Of a DNA stretch of 64,000 nucleotides, positions 42,766-51,960 are shown piece by piece. The notes under the pieces are model-generated. The model was not told the origin of the DNA, did no database searches, and saw nothing but the letters and a program-made list of their open reading frames with translations. Made by a program: the position numbers and the translations under genes. Numbering within the stretch: position 1 is the stretch's first letter; each line of letters opens with the position of its first letter. This DNA is from Thermus tenuipuniceus (GTDB lineage: Bacteria > Deinococcota > Deinococci > Deinococcales > Thermaceae), in NCBI RefSeq assembly GCF_002964845.1, contig NZ_PRDA01000007.1:23733-87732 (forward strand). Reading direction: 5' to 3'.

Positions 42766-43452
42766 TTAGCGCACGTTCCCCGTTTCCAGCTTCCTGGCCC
42801 TCAGGTCCAAGAGGCTGTACTCGCCCTCGGAGAGGTTGCCCGGCACCACCACCCAGCTGGCCCCGAGCATCTCGTGCTTCTGCCCCCTGCCGGCGGTGAT
42901 CACCAGGAGGGGGTTATGGGTTTTGATCAGGTGGGCCACCTCATGGGACCCCCCTTCCCCAAGGCCCTTGTGGTAGGGGTTGGTGTAGAAGAGGAAGATC
43001 TTGGGGTAGTCCTTGAGGTCCCAGAGGGTCTTCAGGTGGTACTCCGCCACCCAGGCGGGGTAGCGCAGGGCCTCATGCTCCTCGGGCTCGCCGTCATCGG
43101 TGATCTCCCCGCCTATGCCCGCCACCAGGTAGGGACCCTTCCAGAAGGTGAAGGTCTCGTGGACGTTGCGCATCTCCGGCCGCACCAGCTCGATGTTGGC
43201 GGCCTCCCGGAGGTATTCCCAAAGGGGCGCGTCCTGGGGCCCGGGGATGTAGGCAGTGGGGAGATGGGCCTCGGAGAGGATGCGGAAGAAGGCGGCGTAG
43301 TCCCGGCTTTTCGCCGTCTTGGGCATGAGGTTCCCCACCAGGGCGAGGGCGTCCGCCCCTGTTTCGGGGGCCAGCCGCACCAGCTTCTCCAGGGCCTCGA
43401 GGTCGCCCATGGGGTTGGAAATGGCCAGGATGTACCGCGTGGTCCGCCGCAT
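42766..43452 (-). CDS. Calcineurin-like phosphoesterase fold lacking canonical metal ligands
   Basis: The 228 residues follow the metallophosphoesterase fold and match a structurally characterised T. thermophilus protein I recall (PDB 1UF3). The usual DxH is replaced by AISNPMGD, GDxxD by VGNLMPK, GNHD by PGPQDAP, and GHxH by AGRGQKHEM. Classical di-metal catalysis is therefore doubtful. It is the last gene of the clpB operon, ten bases after hsp20. It may bind a phosphorylated ligand rather than cut it. Confidence 0.85.
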   Translation of the reverse strand: MRRTTRYILAISNPMGDLEALEKLVRLAPETGADALALVGNLMPKTAKSRDYAAFFRILSEAHLPTAYIPGPQDAPLWEYLREAANIELVRPEMRNVHETFTFWKGPYLVAGIGGEITDDGEPEEHEALRYPAWVAEYHLKTLWDLKDYPKIFLFYTNPYHKGLGEGGSHEVAHLIKTHNPLLVITAGRGQKHEMLGASWVVVPGNLSEGEYSLLDLRARKLETGNVR

Positions 43453-43462
43453 GCCTCACCTC

Positions 43463-43879
43463 CTATTCCACCTGAACTTGGATCCTCTTGGGCTTGGTTT
43501 CCTCGGCCTTGGGCACCAGGAGGTGCAAGACCCCGTGGCGGAAGCGGGCCTGCACCCGGGAGAGGTCAAAGGTGCTGGGTACGTTGAAGCTCCGGGCGAA
43601 GCTGCCATAGGGGCCTTCCAGGCGGTGGTAGGCCACGTTCTCCCGCTTCTCGAAGGGCCGCTCCGCCTTTACGGAGAGCACCCCCTCCTCGGCCACCACT
43701 TCCACCTTCTCGGGCTCCACCCCGGGCAGGTAGACCAGGAGATGAAGCCCCTCCCCGTCCTCCATCACGTCCACCGGCGGGGCGTACACCCTGGGCCCCT
43801 GCTGGGGGGTGGTGCCGAAGGCCCTTGCCAGACGCTCCTGCAACTCCTCCAGCTCCCTGAAAGGATCAAACCGGATCAT
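43463..43879 (-). CDS. Small heat-shock protein Hsp20
   Basis: An alpha-crystallin holdase of 138 residues. It has a short N-terminal arm (FDPFRELEELQERLARAFG), the crystallin domain with VYLPGVEPEKVEV and a C-terminal anchor PKRIQVQVE. The start ATG 43879 was preferred to GTG 43888 because GGAGG lies just upstream. It captures unfolding proteins that ClpB and DnaK later release. It is 13 bases after the baeRF gene. Confidence 0.94.
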   Translation of the reverse strand: MIRFDPFRELEELQERLARAFGTTPQQGPRVYAPPVDVMEDGEGLHLLVYLPGVEPEKVEVVAEEGVLSVKAERPFEKRENVAYHRLEGPYGSFARSFNVPSTFDLSRVQARFRHGVLHLLVPKAEETKPKRIQVQVE

Positions 43880-43892
43880 CCGCCTCACCTCC

Positions 43893-45077
43893 TCACCACC
43901 TCAGGAGCGCGGCCATGCCCCCGCGCTCCAGAAGCTGCTTTTCCGCTTCCCCCCGCACGAACTCCAGCTTGGCGGCATACCCTGCGGCCAGCTCGGGCAG
44001 GACCACGGCCAGGGGCTTGGTCTCGGGGGTGGGGCAGTAGGCCAAGGCCCTGGCCTCTTCGGGGAAGAACACGCCATCGCAAGCGTACACGGCTTGGTCC
44101 AGGTGCCAGGGAAGCACCCAGAGTTCCACCCGTCCCTCCTGCACCCTTTCCAGCACCTCGGGGCCGAAGACCGCTTTGGGGTAGGCTTCCTCCAGCTTCT
44201 CGAGAAGCTCCACCTCTCCCTTGCGCTCTATCTCCTCCAGGACAGGCTCCAGCCGCTTGAACACTTCGCCCGGCGTGGCCCCGGGGTGGGGAAGGGAGGG
44301 CAAGAGGGCGGCCACCCGTTCCTTTAGGCGCTTGGGTAGGTAGCCCAAGAAGAGCTTGGTGTGCTCCTCTGGGCCCATGAGCACCAGGCGGGTGAACCCT
44401 TTTTCCTGGACCATCTTTTCTAGCTCGCTGGCCAGGGTTTTGTAAAAGCGTTCTTCCCAGGCGGCCAGGCGCTTGGCGAAGAGGTCCTGGCCTGCGCCCC
44501 CCCGGGAGATGCCCGCCAGGTTGAAGCGGCGCCCTGGGGCGTCCAGGGAAAGCCGCCGCCAGGCCTCGGTATCCAGGGCGAGGAAGGCATCCCCCACTTC
44601 CTGGATCTCGCCCAGGAAGATTTCAAACACCCGCCAGCGCTCCTGGTCCAAATAGACCACCCCGTAGCGCTCGTACTCGTCCAGGGCGTAGATAAGGGGG
44701 AGAAGGAAGGGTTCGCCGTAGTGGGCTAAGGCCCCCTCCGTGAGGAAACGGCTTTCCTTTTCCCTCAGGAAGGTGGTCTTGAGGCTGGAGACCAGGGGCA
44801 GCTCCACCTGGAGCAGGAGGGTTTCAAAGAGCTTGTCCTTGGCGAAGAAGACGGCGGTCTTGGCCTCCAGAACCTGGTTTTTCAACACTTCCAGGACCTT
44901 ATCCTGCAGGTCCTGGGGCACCTCCAGGGCCTTCATGGCGTCCTTGGCCCTCAGGGCGTAGGCCCGGTTGCTGTTTTCCGGCTTGGCGGGGTTGATGTTC
45001 AGGTAGAGGGAGAGGATCGGCCCCTCTGCGATAGCCAGGGTTTCCTTGATGCGCCGGATTTCTTCCTTTGCGATCAT
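43893..45077 (-). CDS. Bacterial eRF1-like protein (baeRF family)
   Basis: The 394 residues resemble the bacterial paralogues of archaeo-eukaryotic release factor 1. An N-terminal domain (GPILSLYLNINP) is followed by YGVVYLDQERWRVFEIFLGE and by SRGGAGQDLFAKRLAAWEER. The GGAGQ at residues 193-197 sits where eRF1 has its GGQ, and the next helix (ELEKMVQEKGF, then RLVLMGPEEHTKLFLGYLP) matches the eRF1 order. Such proteins are predicted to act on stalled ribosomes or peptidyl-tRNA. Its ATG overlaps the ferritin-like stop by four bases. Confidence 0.82.
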   Translation of the reverse strand: MIAKEEIRRIKETLAIAEGPILSLYLNINPAKPENSNRAYALRAKDAMKALEVPQDLQDKVLEVLKNQVLEAKTAVFFAKDKLFETLLLQVELPLVSSLKTTFLREKESRFLTEGALAHYGEPFLLPLIYALDEYERYGVVYLDQERWRVFEIFLGEIQEVGDAFLALDTEAWRRLSLDAPGRRFNLAGISRGGAGQDLFAKRLAAWEERFYKTLASELEKMVQEKGFTRLVLMGPEEHTKLFLGYLPKRLKERVAALLPSLPHPGATPGEVFKRLEPVLEEIERKGEVELLEKLEEAYPKAVFGPEVLERVQEGRVELWVLPWHLDQAVYACDGVFFPEEARALAYCPTPETKPLAVVLPELAAGYAAKLEFVRGEAEKQLLERGGMAALLRW

Positions 45078-45463
45078 AGGCCACCTCCTAAAAGGGCTAC
45101 GGCTTTGCGCACGGCTTCCTGGTTGAGCCTTTCCTCCCGGCCCAACCGGGTGAAGAGGGCCTCGAGGTCGGGCTCGAGGAAGGTGCTCTCCAGATAGTAA
45201 GCCCGGTCAAACCCTTCCTCGGAAAGGAGGCGGAGAAGAGCCTCCCAGCCCTCCTCTTCCACCTTGGGTGCAGGGGGAAGGGAGGCGCCATGGCGGCGCA
45301 AGGTTTCGGCGATGGCCTCGGCATGAGCCCGTTCCCGGCGGGCCACCTCTTCCAGAAGGGCCCGAAGGTGGGGGTAGGGTACTCCTTCCGCCGCCCTTTC
45401 CGCCCGCAGGGCATCCAGAAGCTCATCCTGGTAGGCCTTTTGCAGGACTTCCACCACGCTCAT
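45074..45463 (-). CDS. Ferritin-like four-helix protein
   Basis: The 129 residues are helical, with AYQDELLDALRAERAAEG and EEVARRERAHAEAIAETLRR carrying E-x(n)-E and E-x-x-H type residues of ferritin-like di-iron proteins. The C-terminal pair is more diverged (GFDRAYYLESTFLEPDLEAL), so one metal site may be incomplete. A rubrerythrin-like peroxidase or iron role is possible. It starts 13 bases after clpB. Confidence 0.7.
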   Translation of the reverse strand: MSVVEVLQKAYQDELLDALRAERAAEGVPYPHLRALLEEVARRERAHAEAIAETLRRHGASLPPAPKVEEEGWEALLRLLSEEGFDRAYYLESTFLEPDLEALFTRLGREERLNQEAVRKAVALLGGGL

Positions 45464-45476
45464 GCCGCCTCCTTTC

Positions 45477-48062
45477 TCAGGCCTCTACCCGCTCGGGGGT
45501 GCGGAAGACCAGCCCCGTGGGGCCAGCGTCCACCACCACGGCATCCCCCTCCTTGACCTCCCCGGCCAGGATCTTTTTGGCCAGGGGGGTTTCCAGCTCC
45601 CGGGAGATCACCCGCTTCAGGGGCCTGGCCCCGAAGACGGGGTCGTAGCCCCGCTCGGCCAGGTATTCCTTGGCGGTCTCGGTGAGGGTAAGGGTGATGC
45701 GCTTTTCCGCCAGGCGGGCCCTGAGGCTTTGGAGCTGGATCTCCACGATCTCCCGCAGCTGCTCCCGGGTGAGGGGCCTAAAGACCACGATCTCGTCCAG
45801 ACGGTTGAGGAACTCGGGGCGGAAGTGCTTTTGCAACACGGCGAAGACCTCCTCCCGGATGCGTTCGTAGGGCAGGCCCTTCTGGATGCCCTCGAGGATC
45901 AGGGGGCTTCCCAGGTTGGAGGTGAGGATGATCACCGTGTTGCGGAAGTCCACGGTGCGCCCGTGGGAGTCGGTGAGGCGGCCGTCGTCCAGGATCTGCA
46001 GGAGGATGTTGAAGACGTCGGGGTGGGCCTTCTCGATCTCGTCGAAGAGGATGACCGTGTAGGGGCGGCGCCTTACCGCCTCGGTGAGCTGCCCGCCCTC
46101 CTCATAGCCCACGTAGCCGGGTGGGGCCCCGATGAGCCGGCTCACCGCGTGCTTCTCCATGTACTCCGTCATGTCGATGCGCACCATGGCCTCCTCGGTG
46201 TCGAAGAGGGTGGCGGCCAGGGTCTTGGCCAGCTCCGTCTTGCCCACCCCCGTGGGGCCCAGGAAGAGGAAGCTCCCGATGGGGCGGTTCGGGTCCTTGA
46301 GGCCGGCCCGGGCCCGCCTTATGGCGTCGGCCACGGCGCGGATGGCCTCCTCCTGACCCACTACCCGCTTGTGGAGCTCGTCCTCAAGCCTGAGGAGTTT
46401 CTCCCTTTCCCCTTCCAGGAGCTTGGAAACGGGGATGCCCGTCCAGCGGGAGACGATCTCGGCGATGTCCTCCTCGGTCACCTCCAGGCGCACGAAACGG
46501 GCGTTTTTGAGCTTCTCGGAGAGGGCCTCCACCTCGGCCTCGAGGCGGGGAAGCTCCCCGTAGCGGAGTTCGGCAGCCCGGTTCAGGTCGTACTGGCGCT
46601 CCGCCAGCTCAATCTGACGGCGTACCTCGTCCAGGCGTTGCTGGGCCTCGTGGAGCTTTTTCAGGACCTCCCGCTCCGCCTCCCACTCGGCCTTGAGCTT
46701 CTCGATCTCCTGGTTGAGGTGGGCGATCTCTTCTTCGATGGCCTTGAGCCTTTCCTGGGAGTCCGGGTCCTTCTCCTTCTTTAGGGCCTCCCGTTCGATC
46801 TCCAGCTGGAGCTTCTTCCGCTCCAAGGTGTCGATCTCCTCAGGGGCGCTTTCCAAGGCCATGCGCAGGCGGGCAGCCGCCTCGTCGATGAGGTCGATGG
46901 CCTTGTCGGGAAGGCGCCTTTCCGTGATGTAGCGGTGGGAGAGGACCGCCGCCGCCACGATGGCGGGGTCGGAGATGCGCACCCCATGGTGCACCTCGTA
47001 CTTCTCCTTGATGCCCCGGAGGATGGAGATGGTCTCCTCCACGCTGGGCTCGTCCACGAAGACGGGCTGGAAGCGCCTTTCCAGGGCGGGGTCCTTCTCG
47101 ATCTCCCGGTACTCGTCCAGGGTGGTGGCGCCGATCAGCCTAAGCTCCCCCCGGGCCAGGGCAGGCTTCAGCATGTTGCCGGCGTCCACGGCCCCCTCGG
47201 CCTTGCCCGCCCCCACCACGGTGTGCAGCTCGTCGATGAAGAGGATGATTTCCCCCTGGCTTTGCACCACCTCCTGGATCACCGCCTTCAGGCGCTCCTC
47301 AAACTCGCCCCGGTACTTGGCCCCGGCCAGGAGGGAGCCCATCTGCAAGGAGATGATGCGCTTGCCCTTGAGGCCTTCCGGCACATCCCCCTTGACGATC
47401 CGCTGGGCCAGGCCCTCCACGATGGCGGTCTTGCCCACTCCGGGCTCGCCGATGAGCACCGGGTTGTTCTTGGTGCGCCTTAGGAGGATCTGGATGGTGC
47501 GCCTTATCTCCTCGTCCCGGCCGATCACCGGGTCCAGCTTGCCCTCGGCGGCCAGCTTGGTGAGGTCGATGCCGTACTGCTCCAGGGCGTTGTAGGTGCT
47601 TTCCGCATGTTCCGTTTGCACGGTTTTACCTCCTCTAAGTTCCAGTAACCCTTTCCTTAGGGGGCCTTCCTCGGGAAGGCTTGCCTGGAAGGAGGGCTCG
47701 GTCCTGGAAGCTTCCGACAAAGCCAGCACCAAGGTGTCCAAGGCCACGAACCGGTCCTTGAGCTCCCCCATAAGGGCCTCGGCCCGGTCCAGGGCCCGGG
47801 CGAGCCTTTGGGAAAGGTACTGACCCACCTCGGCCCCCTCCACCTTGGGCAGGCGGCCCAGTTCCCGCTCGGCGCTTTCCTTGAGGGCCTTGGGGTTACC
47901 CCCTGCCCTCTCCAGAAGCCGCCAGGCCAGGCCCGTGGGGTCCTTAAGCAGCACAGCCCAGAGATGGGGCAGGTCGATGGCCTGGTGCTTCATCCCCCGG
48001 GCCAGGACCTGGGCCTGGGCCAGGGCCTCGCGGGCGGCTTGGGTCCAGCGTTCCAGGTTCAT
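45477..48062 (-). CDS. clpB: Protein disaggregase ClpB
   Basis: It is a hexameric AAA+ protein that extracts polypeptides from aggregates with DnaK. The 861 residues start at ATG 48062 ([20 protein letters not shown]). The N domain is followed by AAA-1 with [13 protein letters not shown], the long coiled-coil M domain (about 400-525) that contacts DnaK, AAA-2 with [13 protein letters not shown] and [14 protein letters not shown], and the C-terminal domain. It has its own strong promoter and inverted-repeat operator and leads a five-gene heat-shock operon. Confidence 0.97.
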   Translation of the reverse strand: MNLERWTQAAREALAQAQVLARGMKHQAIDLPHLWAVLLKDPTGLAWRLLERAGGNPKALKESAERELGRLPKVEGAEVGQYLSQRLARALDRAEALMGELKDRFVALDTLVLALSEASRTEPSFQASLPEEGPLRKGLLELRGGKTVQTEHAESTYNALEQYGIDLTKLAAEGKLDPVIGRDEEIRRTIQILLRRTKNNPVLIGEPGVGKTAIVEGLAQRIVKGDVPEGLKGKRIISLQMGSLLAGAKYRGEFEERLKAVIQEVVQSQGEIILFIDELHTVVGAGKAEGAVDAGNMLKPALARGELRLIGATTLDEYREIEKDPALERRFQPVFVDEPSVEETISILRGIKEKYEVHHGVRISDPAIVAAAVLSHRYITERRLPDKAIDLIDEAAARLRMALESAPEEIDTLERKKLQLEIEREALKKEKDPDSQERLKAIEEEIAHLNQEIEKLKAEWEAEREVLKKLHEAQQRLDEVRRQIELAERQYDLNRAAELRYGELPRLEAEVEALSEKLKNARFVRLEVTEEDIAEIVSRWTGIPVSKLLEGEREKLLRLEDELHKRVVGQEEAIRAVADAIRRARAGLKDPNRPIGSFLFLGPTGVGKTELAKTLAATLFDTEEAMVRIDMTEYMEKHAVSRLIGAPPGYVGYEEGGQLTEAVRRRPYTVILFDEIEKAHPDVFNILLQILDDGRLTDSHGRTVDFRNTVIILTSNLGSPLILEGIQKGLPYERIREEVFAVLQKHFRPEFLNRLDEIVVFRPLTREQLREIVEIQLQSLRARLAEKRITLTLTETAKEYLAERGYDPVFGARPLKRVISRELETPLAKKILAGEVKEGDAVVVDAGPTGLVFRTPERVEA

Positions 48063-48086
48063 ACTCCCTTTCCTCCCACTACCCAA

Positions 48087-48117
48087 ATCATATCACTTGA
48101 CAAAGATAATGTCAAGT
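48087..48117 (-). promoter_or_regulatory. clpB promoter overlapped by a HAIR-like inverted repeat
   Basis: Minus strand: TTGACA (complement of 48110-48115), exactly 17 bases, TATGAT (complement of 48087-48092). The repeat ACTTGACA-N7-TGTCAAGT (48095-48117) covers the -35 and most of the spacer. Its CTTGA-x(11)-TCAAG layout resembles HAIR, the HspR operator CTTGAGT-N7-ACTCAAG, rather than CIRCE. A repressor bound here would block the polymerase. Confidence 0.8.
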
Positions 48118-48248
48118 AAGCTGCGCAGAGTGAATACCCAAACCAAAACCTCATGTCCAGGAGAGGTTCGCTAAGCGGGGGCGGTGGCAACGCTCTTTGT
48201 CTTGATTATAGGGGAAAGGGATGGGAGGGATGTCCCGGCCTTCGGCCT

Positions 48249-48284
48249 GCCTTGGCTTGGGAGGCTTTTGGGGAAAGCCAAGGC
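48249..48284 (-). terminator. Hairpin after dafA
   Basis: GCCTTGGCTT (48249-48258) pairs perfectly with AAGCCAAGGC (48275-48284), with a 16-base loop; GGCC-TTC-GGCC lies just below. It follows dafA and precedes the clpB promoter, probably separating the two transcripts. Confidence 0.5.
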
Positions 48285-48296
48285 CCCTGGCAGGGC

Positions 48297-48533
48297 TTAG
48301 CGGCGCTCCAGGATCTCCACCGCCAAGGCTGCCCCCACCAGGTTGGCCCCCAGGTCGCGGCGGATGCGTTCCGCCTTGGCCATGCGCAGAAGGTCTTCCT
48401 CCCGGAAGTACCAGGCACCCCCCACCTCCAGGGGCTCCACGAAGCCGATCTCCACGTAGGCCCGCACCACCCCCAGGGAAAGGCCGTAGTCCGCCAGGGC
48501 CTCCAGGGATAGATAGGGGCTACGCGCGAGCAT
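48297..48533 (-). CDS. dafA: DnaK-DnaJ assembly factor DafA
   Basis: In T. thermophilus this small protein holds DnaK and DnaJ in a stable complex. The 78 residues ([20 protein letters not shown], then [29 protein letters not shown] in part) show the MerR-like winged helix shared with HspR and CbpM. It overlaps dnaJ by 14 bases. Given its HspR-like fold and a HAIR-like repeat just downstream, a regulatory role is worth considering. Confidence 0.93.
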   Translation of the reverse strand: MLARSPYLSLEALADYGLSLGVVRAYVEIGFVEPLEVGGAWYFREEDLLRMAKAERIRRDLGANLVGAALAVEILERR

Positions 48534-49356
48534 AGCGCACCTCCTTGAGCTTCCGCCAAAGCTCCTCCTCCTCAGGCGTCAGGTGCTCGGGGATCACCAC
48601 CCGCACCTCCAGGTAGAGGTCTCCCCGGCCATGGGGTCCGGGAAAGCCCTTCCCCTTAAGCCGGAGCTTTTTGCCCGCCTGGGTCCTGGGGGGGATGGTG
48701 ACCTCCACCGGGCCCTCCAGGGTGGGGGCCCGCACCTTGCCCCCCACCACGGCGATGGGGGCAGGAACATCCAAGGTGGCGTAGAGGTCCTGGCCCTCGA
48801 GGCGGAAGACCGGGTGGGGCAGAAGGCGCACGGAAAGGAGCAGGTCCCCTGAGGGTTCCCCAGGCCCTCCCAGGCCCGCCAGGCGGATGAGGCTTCCCTC
48901 TTGCACCCCTGGGGGAATCCTCACGGAAACCCGCCTTCCCCCCACCTCCACCACCTTTTCGCCTCCCCGGAAGGCTTCCTCGAGGGTAAGGGGAAGCCCG
49001 GCCCTGAGGTCGCGGCCTCTCCTTGGCCTCCTCCGCCCCATACCCCCGAAGAGCCCGCCGCCGAAGAGCTCCTGGAAGAAGTCGGAGAAGTCCTCCACGT
49101 CAAACCCGGAGAAGTCGTACCCCCCAGGGGGCGGGGGTGGGGGAGGGGTGGTGGTGCCGTAGGTGTCGTAGACCTTGCGCTTTTCCGGGTCGGAGAGGAC
49201 GGCGTAGGCCTCGTTGATCTCCTTGAAACGCTCCTCGGCCTCGGGGCTTTTGTTCACATCGGGGTGGTACTGGCGGGCCAGGCGCTTGTAGGCCCGCTTG
49301 ATCTCCTCCTGCGTGGCGTTTCTCGGTACCCCCAGGATGGCGTAGTAGTCCTTCAT
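48520..49356 (-). CDS. dnaJ: Chaperone DnaJ, zinc-finger-less type
   Basis: It stimulates DnaK ATPase and delivers clients. The 278 residues have the J domain with HPD in [12 protein letters not shown], a proline-rich stretch ([18 protein letters not shown]), a G/F region and two C-terminal beta domains. The four CxxCxGxG zinc motifs are absent, as in CbpA and the known Thermus DnaJ. It begins three bases after grpE. Confidence 0.96.
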   Translation of the reverse strand: MKDYYAILGVPRNATQEEIKRAYKRLARQYHPDVNKSPEAEERFKEINEAYAVLSDPEKRKVYDTYGTTTPPPPPPPGGYDFSGFDVEDFSDFFQELFGGGLFGGMGRRRPRRGRDLRAGLPLTLEEAFRGGEKVVEVGGRRVSVRIPPGVQEGSLIRLAGLGGPGEPSGDLLLSVRLLPHPVFRLEGQDLYATLDVPAPIAVVGGKVRAPTLEGPVEVTIPPRTQAGKKLRLKGKGFPGPHGRGDLYLEVRVVIPEHLTPEEEELWRKLKEVRYARA

Positions 49357-49359
49357 GGC

Positions 49360-49914
49360 CTACTCCACGCCCTCTTCTTCTGGGCTTTTCTCCTCGCCCA
49401 CCGCCACCCGGGCTGGGCGCACCAAGGCCTCGCCCATGCGGAAGCCCCTTTGGAAGACCCGGGCCACCTTGCCAGGCTCCCCGGGAAGGAGGCCGATGGC
49501 CTCGTGGTAGCGGGGGTCAAAGGCCTCTCCCTCCCCGGGCACCTCCTCGATCCCAAGCCCCGCCAGGATGCGGAAGAAGCCCTCCCGCACCGCCTTAACC
49601 CCTTTGAGGATGCTCTCCGGGTTGGCCTCGGCGAACTCCAAGGCCCGCTCCAGGTCGTCCAGGACGGGGAGAAGGGCCCTGACCGCCCTGAGGATTCCTT
49701 CCCGTTCCCTAAGCCTAAGCTCCTCCTCCATGCGCTTGCGGTAGTTGTCAAAGTCGGCAAGGAGGCGCAGGTACCGGTCCTTCAGGGCTTGGAGCTCCTC
49801 CTCCGCGGCCAGAAGGCGTCCCTCCAGGGCCAGAGCTTCCTCGCCTACCGCTTGGAGGTCTTGCTCCACCCGGGCGGCCTGCTCCTGTTGGGTTTCCTCA
49901 CGTTCCTTCTCCAT
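49360..49914 (-). CDS. grpE: Nucleotide exchange factor GrpE
   Basis: It releases ADP from DnaK. The 184 residues have a long N-terminal coiled coil (about 1-95), the DFDNYRKRMEEELRLRE segment and the beta domain LPGEPGKVARVFQRGFRMGE. It lies 61 bases after dnaK, a gap that holds a strong hairpin. Confidence 0.96.
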   Translation of the reverse strand: MEKEREETQQEQAARVEQDLQAVGEEALALEGRLLAAEEELQALKDRYLRLLADFDNYRKRMEEELRLREREGILRAVRALLPVLDDLERALEFAEANPESILKGVKAVREGFFRILAGLGIEEVPGEGEAFDPRYHEAIGLLPGEPGKVARVFQRGFRMGEALVRPARVAVGEEKSPEEEGVE

Positions 49915-49940
49915 GCTTCCTCCAAGGGGGGTAAGGGGAA

Positions 49941-49960
49941 GCCCCTGCCCCGGCAGGGGC
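49941..49960 (-). promoter_or_regulatory. Hairpin in the dnaK-grpE gap
   Basis: GCCCCTGC (49941-49948) pairs with GCAGGGGC (49953-49960) with a four-base loop. No T run follows. It may lower expression of the co-chaperones relative to dnaK, or protect the dnaK message. Confidence 0.5.
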
Positions 49961-49975
49961 CAGGGCAGGGGGGCT

Positions 49976-51835
49976 TTAGTCGGCGGGCTTGTAGTCCGCG
50001 TCGATCACGTCGTCAGGGCCACGGCTGGATGCCCCGGTGGTCCCGGCGGTGGCCGCCTTCTCGTAGGCCTCCACCGCCTTCAGAAGCTCCTCCGTGGCGG
50101 CCTTCAGCTCGGGGTCGGAGGCATCCTTCTCCGAAAGCTCCTTCGCCTTGGCGATGGCCGCCTCGAGGCGCGCCTTGGCCTCGGGGGTGCTTTGCTTCTC
50201 CTGGAGGATCCTCTCCGCCTGGACGCGGGTGGAGTCCAGGGTGTTCTTGAGCTCGGCGTGCTCCCGGCGGCGCCGGTCCTCCTCCGCGTGGCGCTTGGCC
50301 TCCTCGATCATCCGCTGGATTTCCTCCTCGGAGAGGGTGGTGGTGTTCTGGATGGTGATGGAGGCCTCCTTGCCCGTGGACTTCTCCTTGGCGGTCACGT
50401 GGAGGATGCCGTTGGCGTCGATGTCAAAGCAGACCTCGATCTGGGGGACCCCGGCGGGCATGGGGGGGATGCCCTCGAGGCGGAACCGGCCCAGGCTCTT
50501 GTTGTCCGCGGCCATGGGGCGCTCACCCTGGAGGACGTGGATCTCCACCGCGGTCTGGTTGTGCTCGGCGGTGGTGAAGATCTCGCACTTGCGGGTGGGG
50601 ATGGTGGTGTTCCGGGGGATGAGCACGGTCATCACCCCGCCCTTGGTCTCCACGCCCAGGGAGAGGGGAGTGACGTCCAGGAGGACCACATCCCGCACCT
50701 CTCCCATCAGGACCCCCGCCTGGATGGCCGCCCCCATGGCCACCACCTCGTCGGGGTTCACGGAGCGGTTGGGCTCCTTGCCCAACAGTTCCTTCACCAC
50801 CCTCTGCACCGCGGGCACCCGGGTGGCCCCGCCCACCAGGATCACCTCGTCGATCTGGGCCGGGGTCAGGCCGGCGTCCTTCAGGGCCTGCTCCACCGGG
50901 CCCTTTAGGCGCTTCAGCAAGGGTTCGATGAGCTCCTCAAACTTGGCCCGGGTAAGCTTCTTCTCCAGGTGCAAGGGGGTCTTGCTGGCGGGGTCCAGGG
51001 CGATGAAGGGCAGGCTGATGGTGGTTTCAAAGGTGCTGGAAAGCTCGATCTTGGCCTTCTCCGCCGCCTCGATGAGGCGCTGGAGGGCCTGGCGGTCCGC
51101 CTTGAGGTCCACCCCGTACTCCCGCTTGAACTCCTCGGCCAGCCAGTTCACGATGGCGTGGTCCATGTCGCTGCCGCCCAGGTGGGTGTCCCCGGAGGTG
51201 GACTTCACCTCAAAGACCCCCTCGCCGATCTCCAGCACCGTCACGTCAAAGGTGCCGCCCCCCAGGTCGAAGACCAAGACGGTCTCGTTTCCCTTCTTGT
51301 CCAGGCCATAGGCCAAAGCGGCCGCGGTGGGTTCGTTGATGATGCGCAAGACCTCGAGGCCCGCGATCCGCCCGGCGTTGGCCGTGGCCTCCCGCTGGGC
51401 GTTGTTGAAGTAGGCGGGCACGGTGATCACCGCCTTGGTGATCCTTTCCCCCAGCTTCTTGGAGGCATCCTCCACCAGCTTGCGGAGGACCATGGCGCTG
51501 ATCTCCTCTGGGGTGTAAAGCTTGCCCTTGATCTCCACCCGCACCCCGCCATCGGGCCCGGGAACCACCTTGTAGGGGACCCGCTTGGCCTCCTCCCGGA
51601 CCTCCTCAAAGCGGCGGCCGATAAACCGCTTGATCTCAAAGACGGTGCCCTCGGGGTTCAGGACCGCCTGGCGCTTGGCCATGCGGCCCACCAAGGTTTC
51701 GCCATCCCGGAAGGCCACCACGCTGGGGGTGGTCCTTTCGCCCTCTGCGTTTTCCAAGACCACGGGCTTACCGCCCTCCATGATGGCGATCACGCTGTTG
51801 GTGGTGCCCAGGTCAATGCCCACTGCCTTAGCCAT
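49976..51835 (-). CDS. dnaK: Chaperone DnaK (Hsp70)
   Basis: The start is ATG 51835 ([20 protein letters not shown]) with AGAGGTG upstream, rather than the longer frame. The 619 residues contain [33 protein letters not shown], the interdomain linker [19 protein letters not shown], the substrate domain and a lid ending [12 protein letters not shown]. First gene of the dnaK-grpE-dnaJ-dafA operon. Confidence 0.98.
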   Translation of the reverse strand: MAKAVGIDLGTTNSVIAIMEGGKPVVLENAEGERTTPSVVAFRDGETLVGRMAKRQAVLNPEGTVFEIKRFIGRRFEEVREEAKRVPYKVVPGPDGGVRVEIKGKLYTPEEISAMVLRKLVEDASKKLGERITKAVITVPAYFNNAQREATANAGRIAGLEVLRIINEPTAAALAYGLDKKGNETVLVFDLGGGTFDVTVLEIGEGVFEVKSTSGDTHLGGSDMDHAIVNWLAEEFKREYGVDLKADRQALQRLIEAAEKAKIELSSTFETTISLPFIALDPASKTPLHLEKKLTRAKFEELIEPLLKRLKGPVEQALKDAGLTPAQIDEVILVGGATRVPAVQRVVKELLGKEPNRSVNPDEVVAMGAAIQAGVLMGEVRDVVLLDVTPLSLGVETKGGVMTVLIPRNTTIPTRKCEIFTTAEHNQTAVEIHVLQGERPMAADNKSLGRFRLEGIPPMPAGVPQIEVCFDIDANGILHVTAKEKSTGKEASITIQNTTTLSEEEIQRMIEEAKRHAEEDRRRREHAELKNTLDSTRVQAERILQEKQSTPEAKARLEAAIAKAKELSEKDASDPELKAATEELLKAVEAYEKAATAGTTGASSRGPDDVIDADYKPAD

Positions 51836-51854
51836 AGCTACACCTCTCATTTCA

Positions 51855-51884
51855 AGCATAGACCATGGTACATGGGTAAGTCAA
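51855..51884 (-). promoter_or_regulatory. dnaK promoter
   Basis: Minus strand: TTGACT (complement of 51879-51884), 18 bases, TATGCT (complement of 51855-51860). A short inverted repeat, TCAAG-AGA-CTTGA (51881-51893), overlaps the -35; it has the same half-sites as the clpB operator but in the opposite order. No CIRCE element is present. Confidence 0.6.
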
Positions 51885-51960
51885 GAGACTTGAGCATATT
51901 TGTATCATAGTGCTCCATGCTACCCGGATTTCCCTTCGGGCGTGTACCCTAAGAGAAGAC

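Noticed and set aside
51836..51960. CIRCE operator for HrcA at dnaK
   Set aside because: No TTAGCACTC-N9-GAGTGCTAA or near match; only the short TCAAG-AGA-CTTGA repeat is present.
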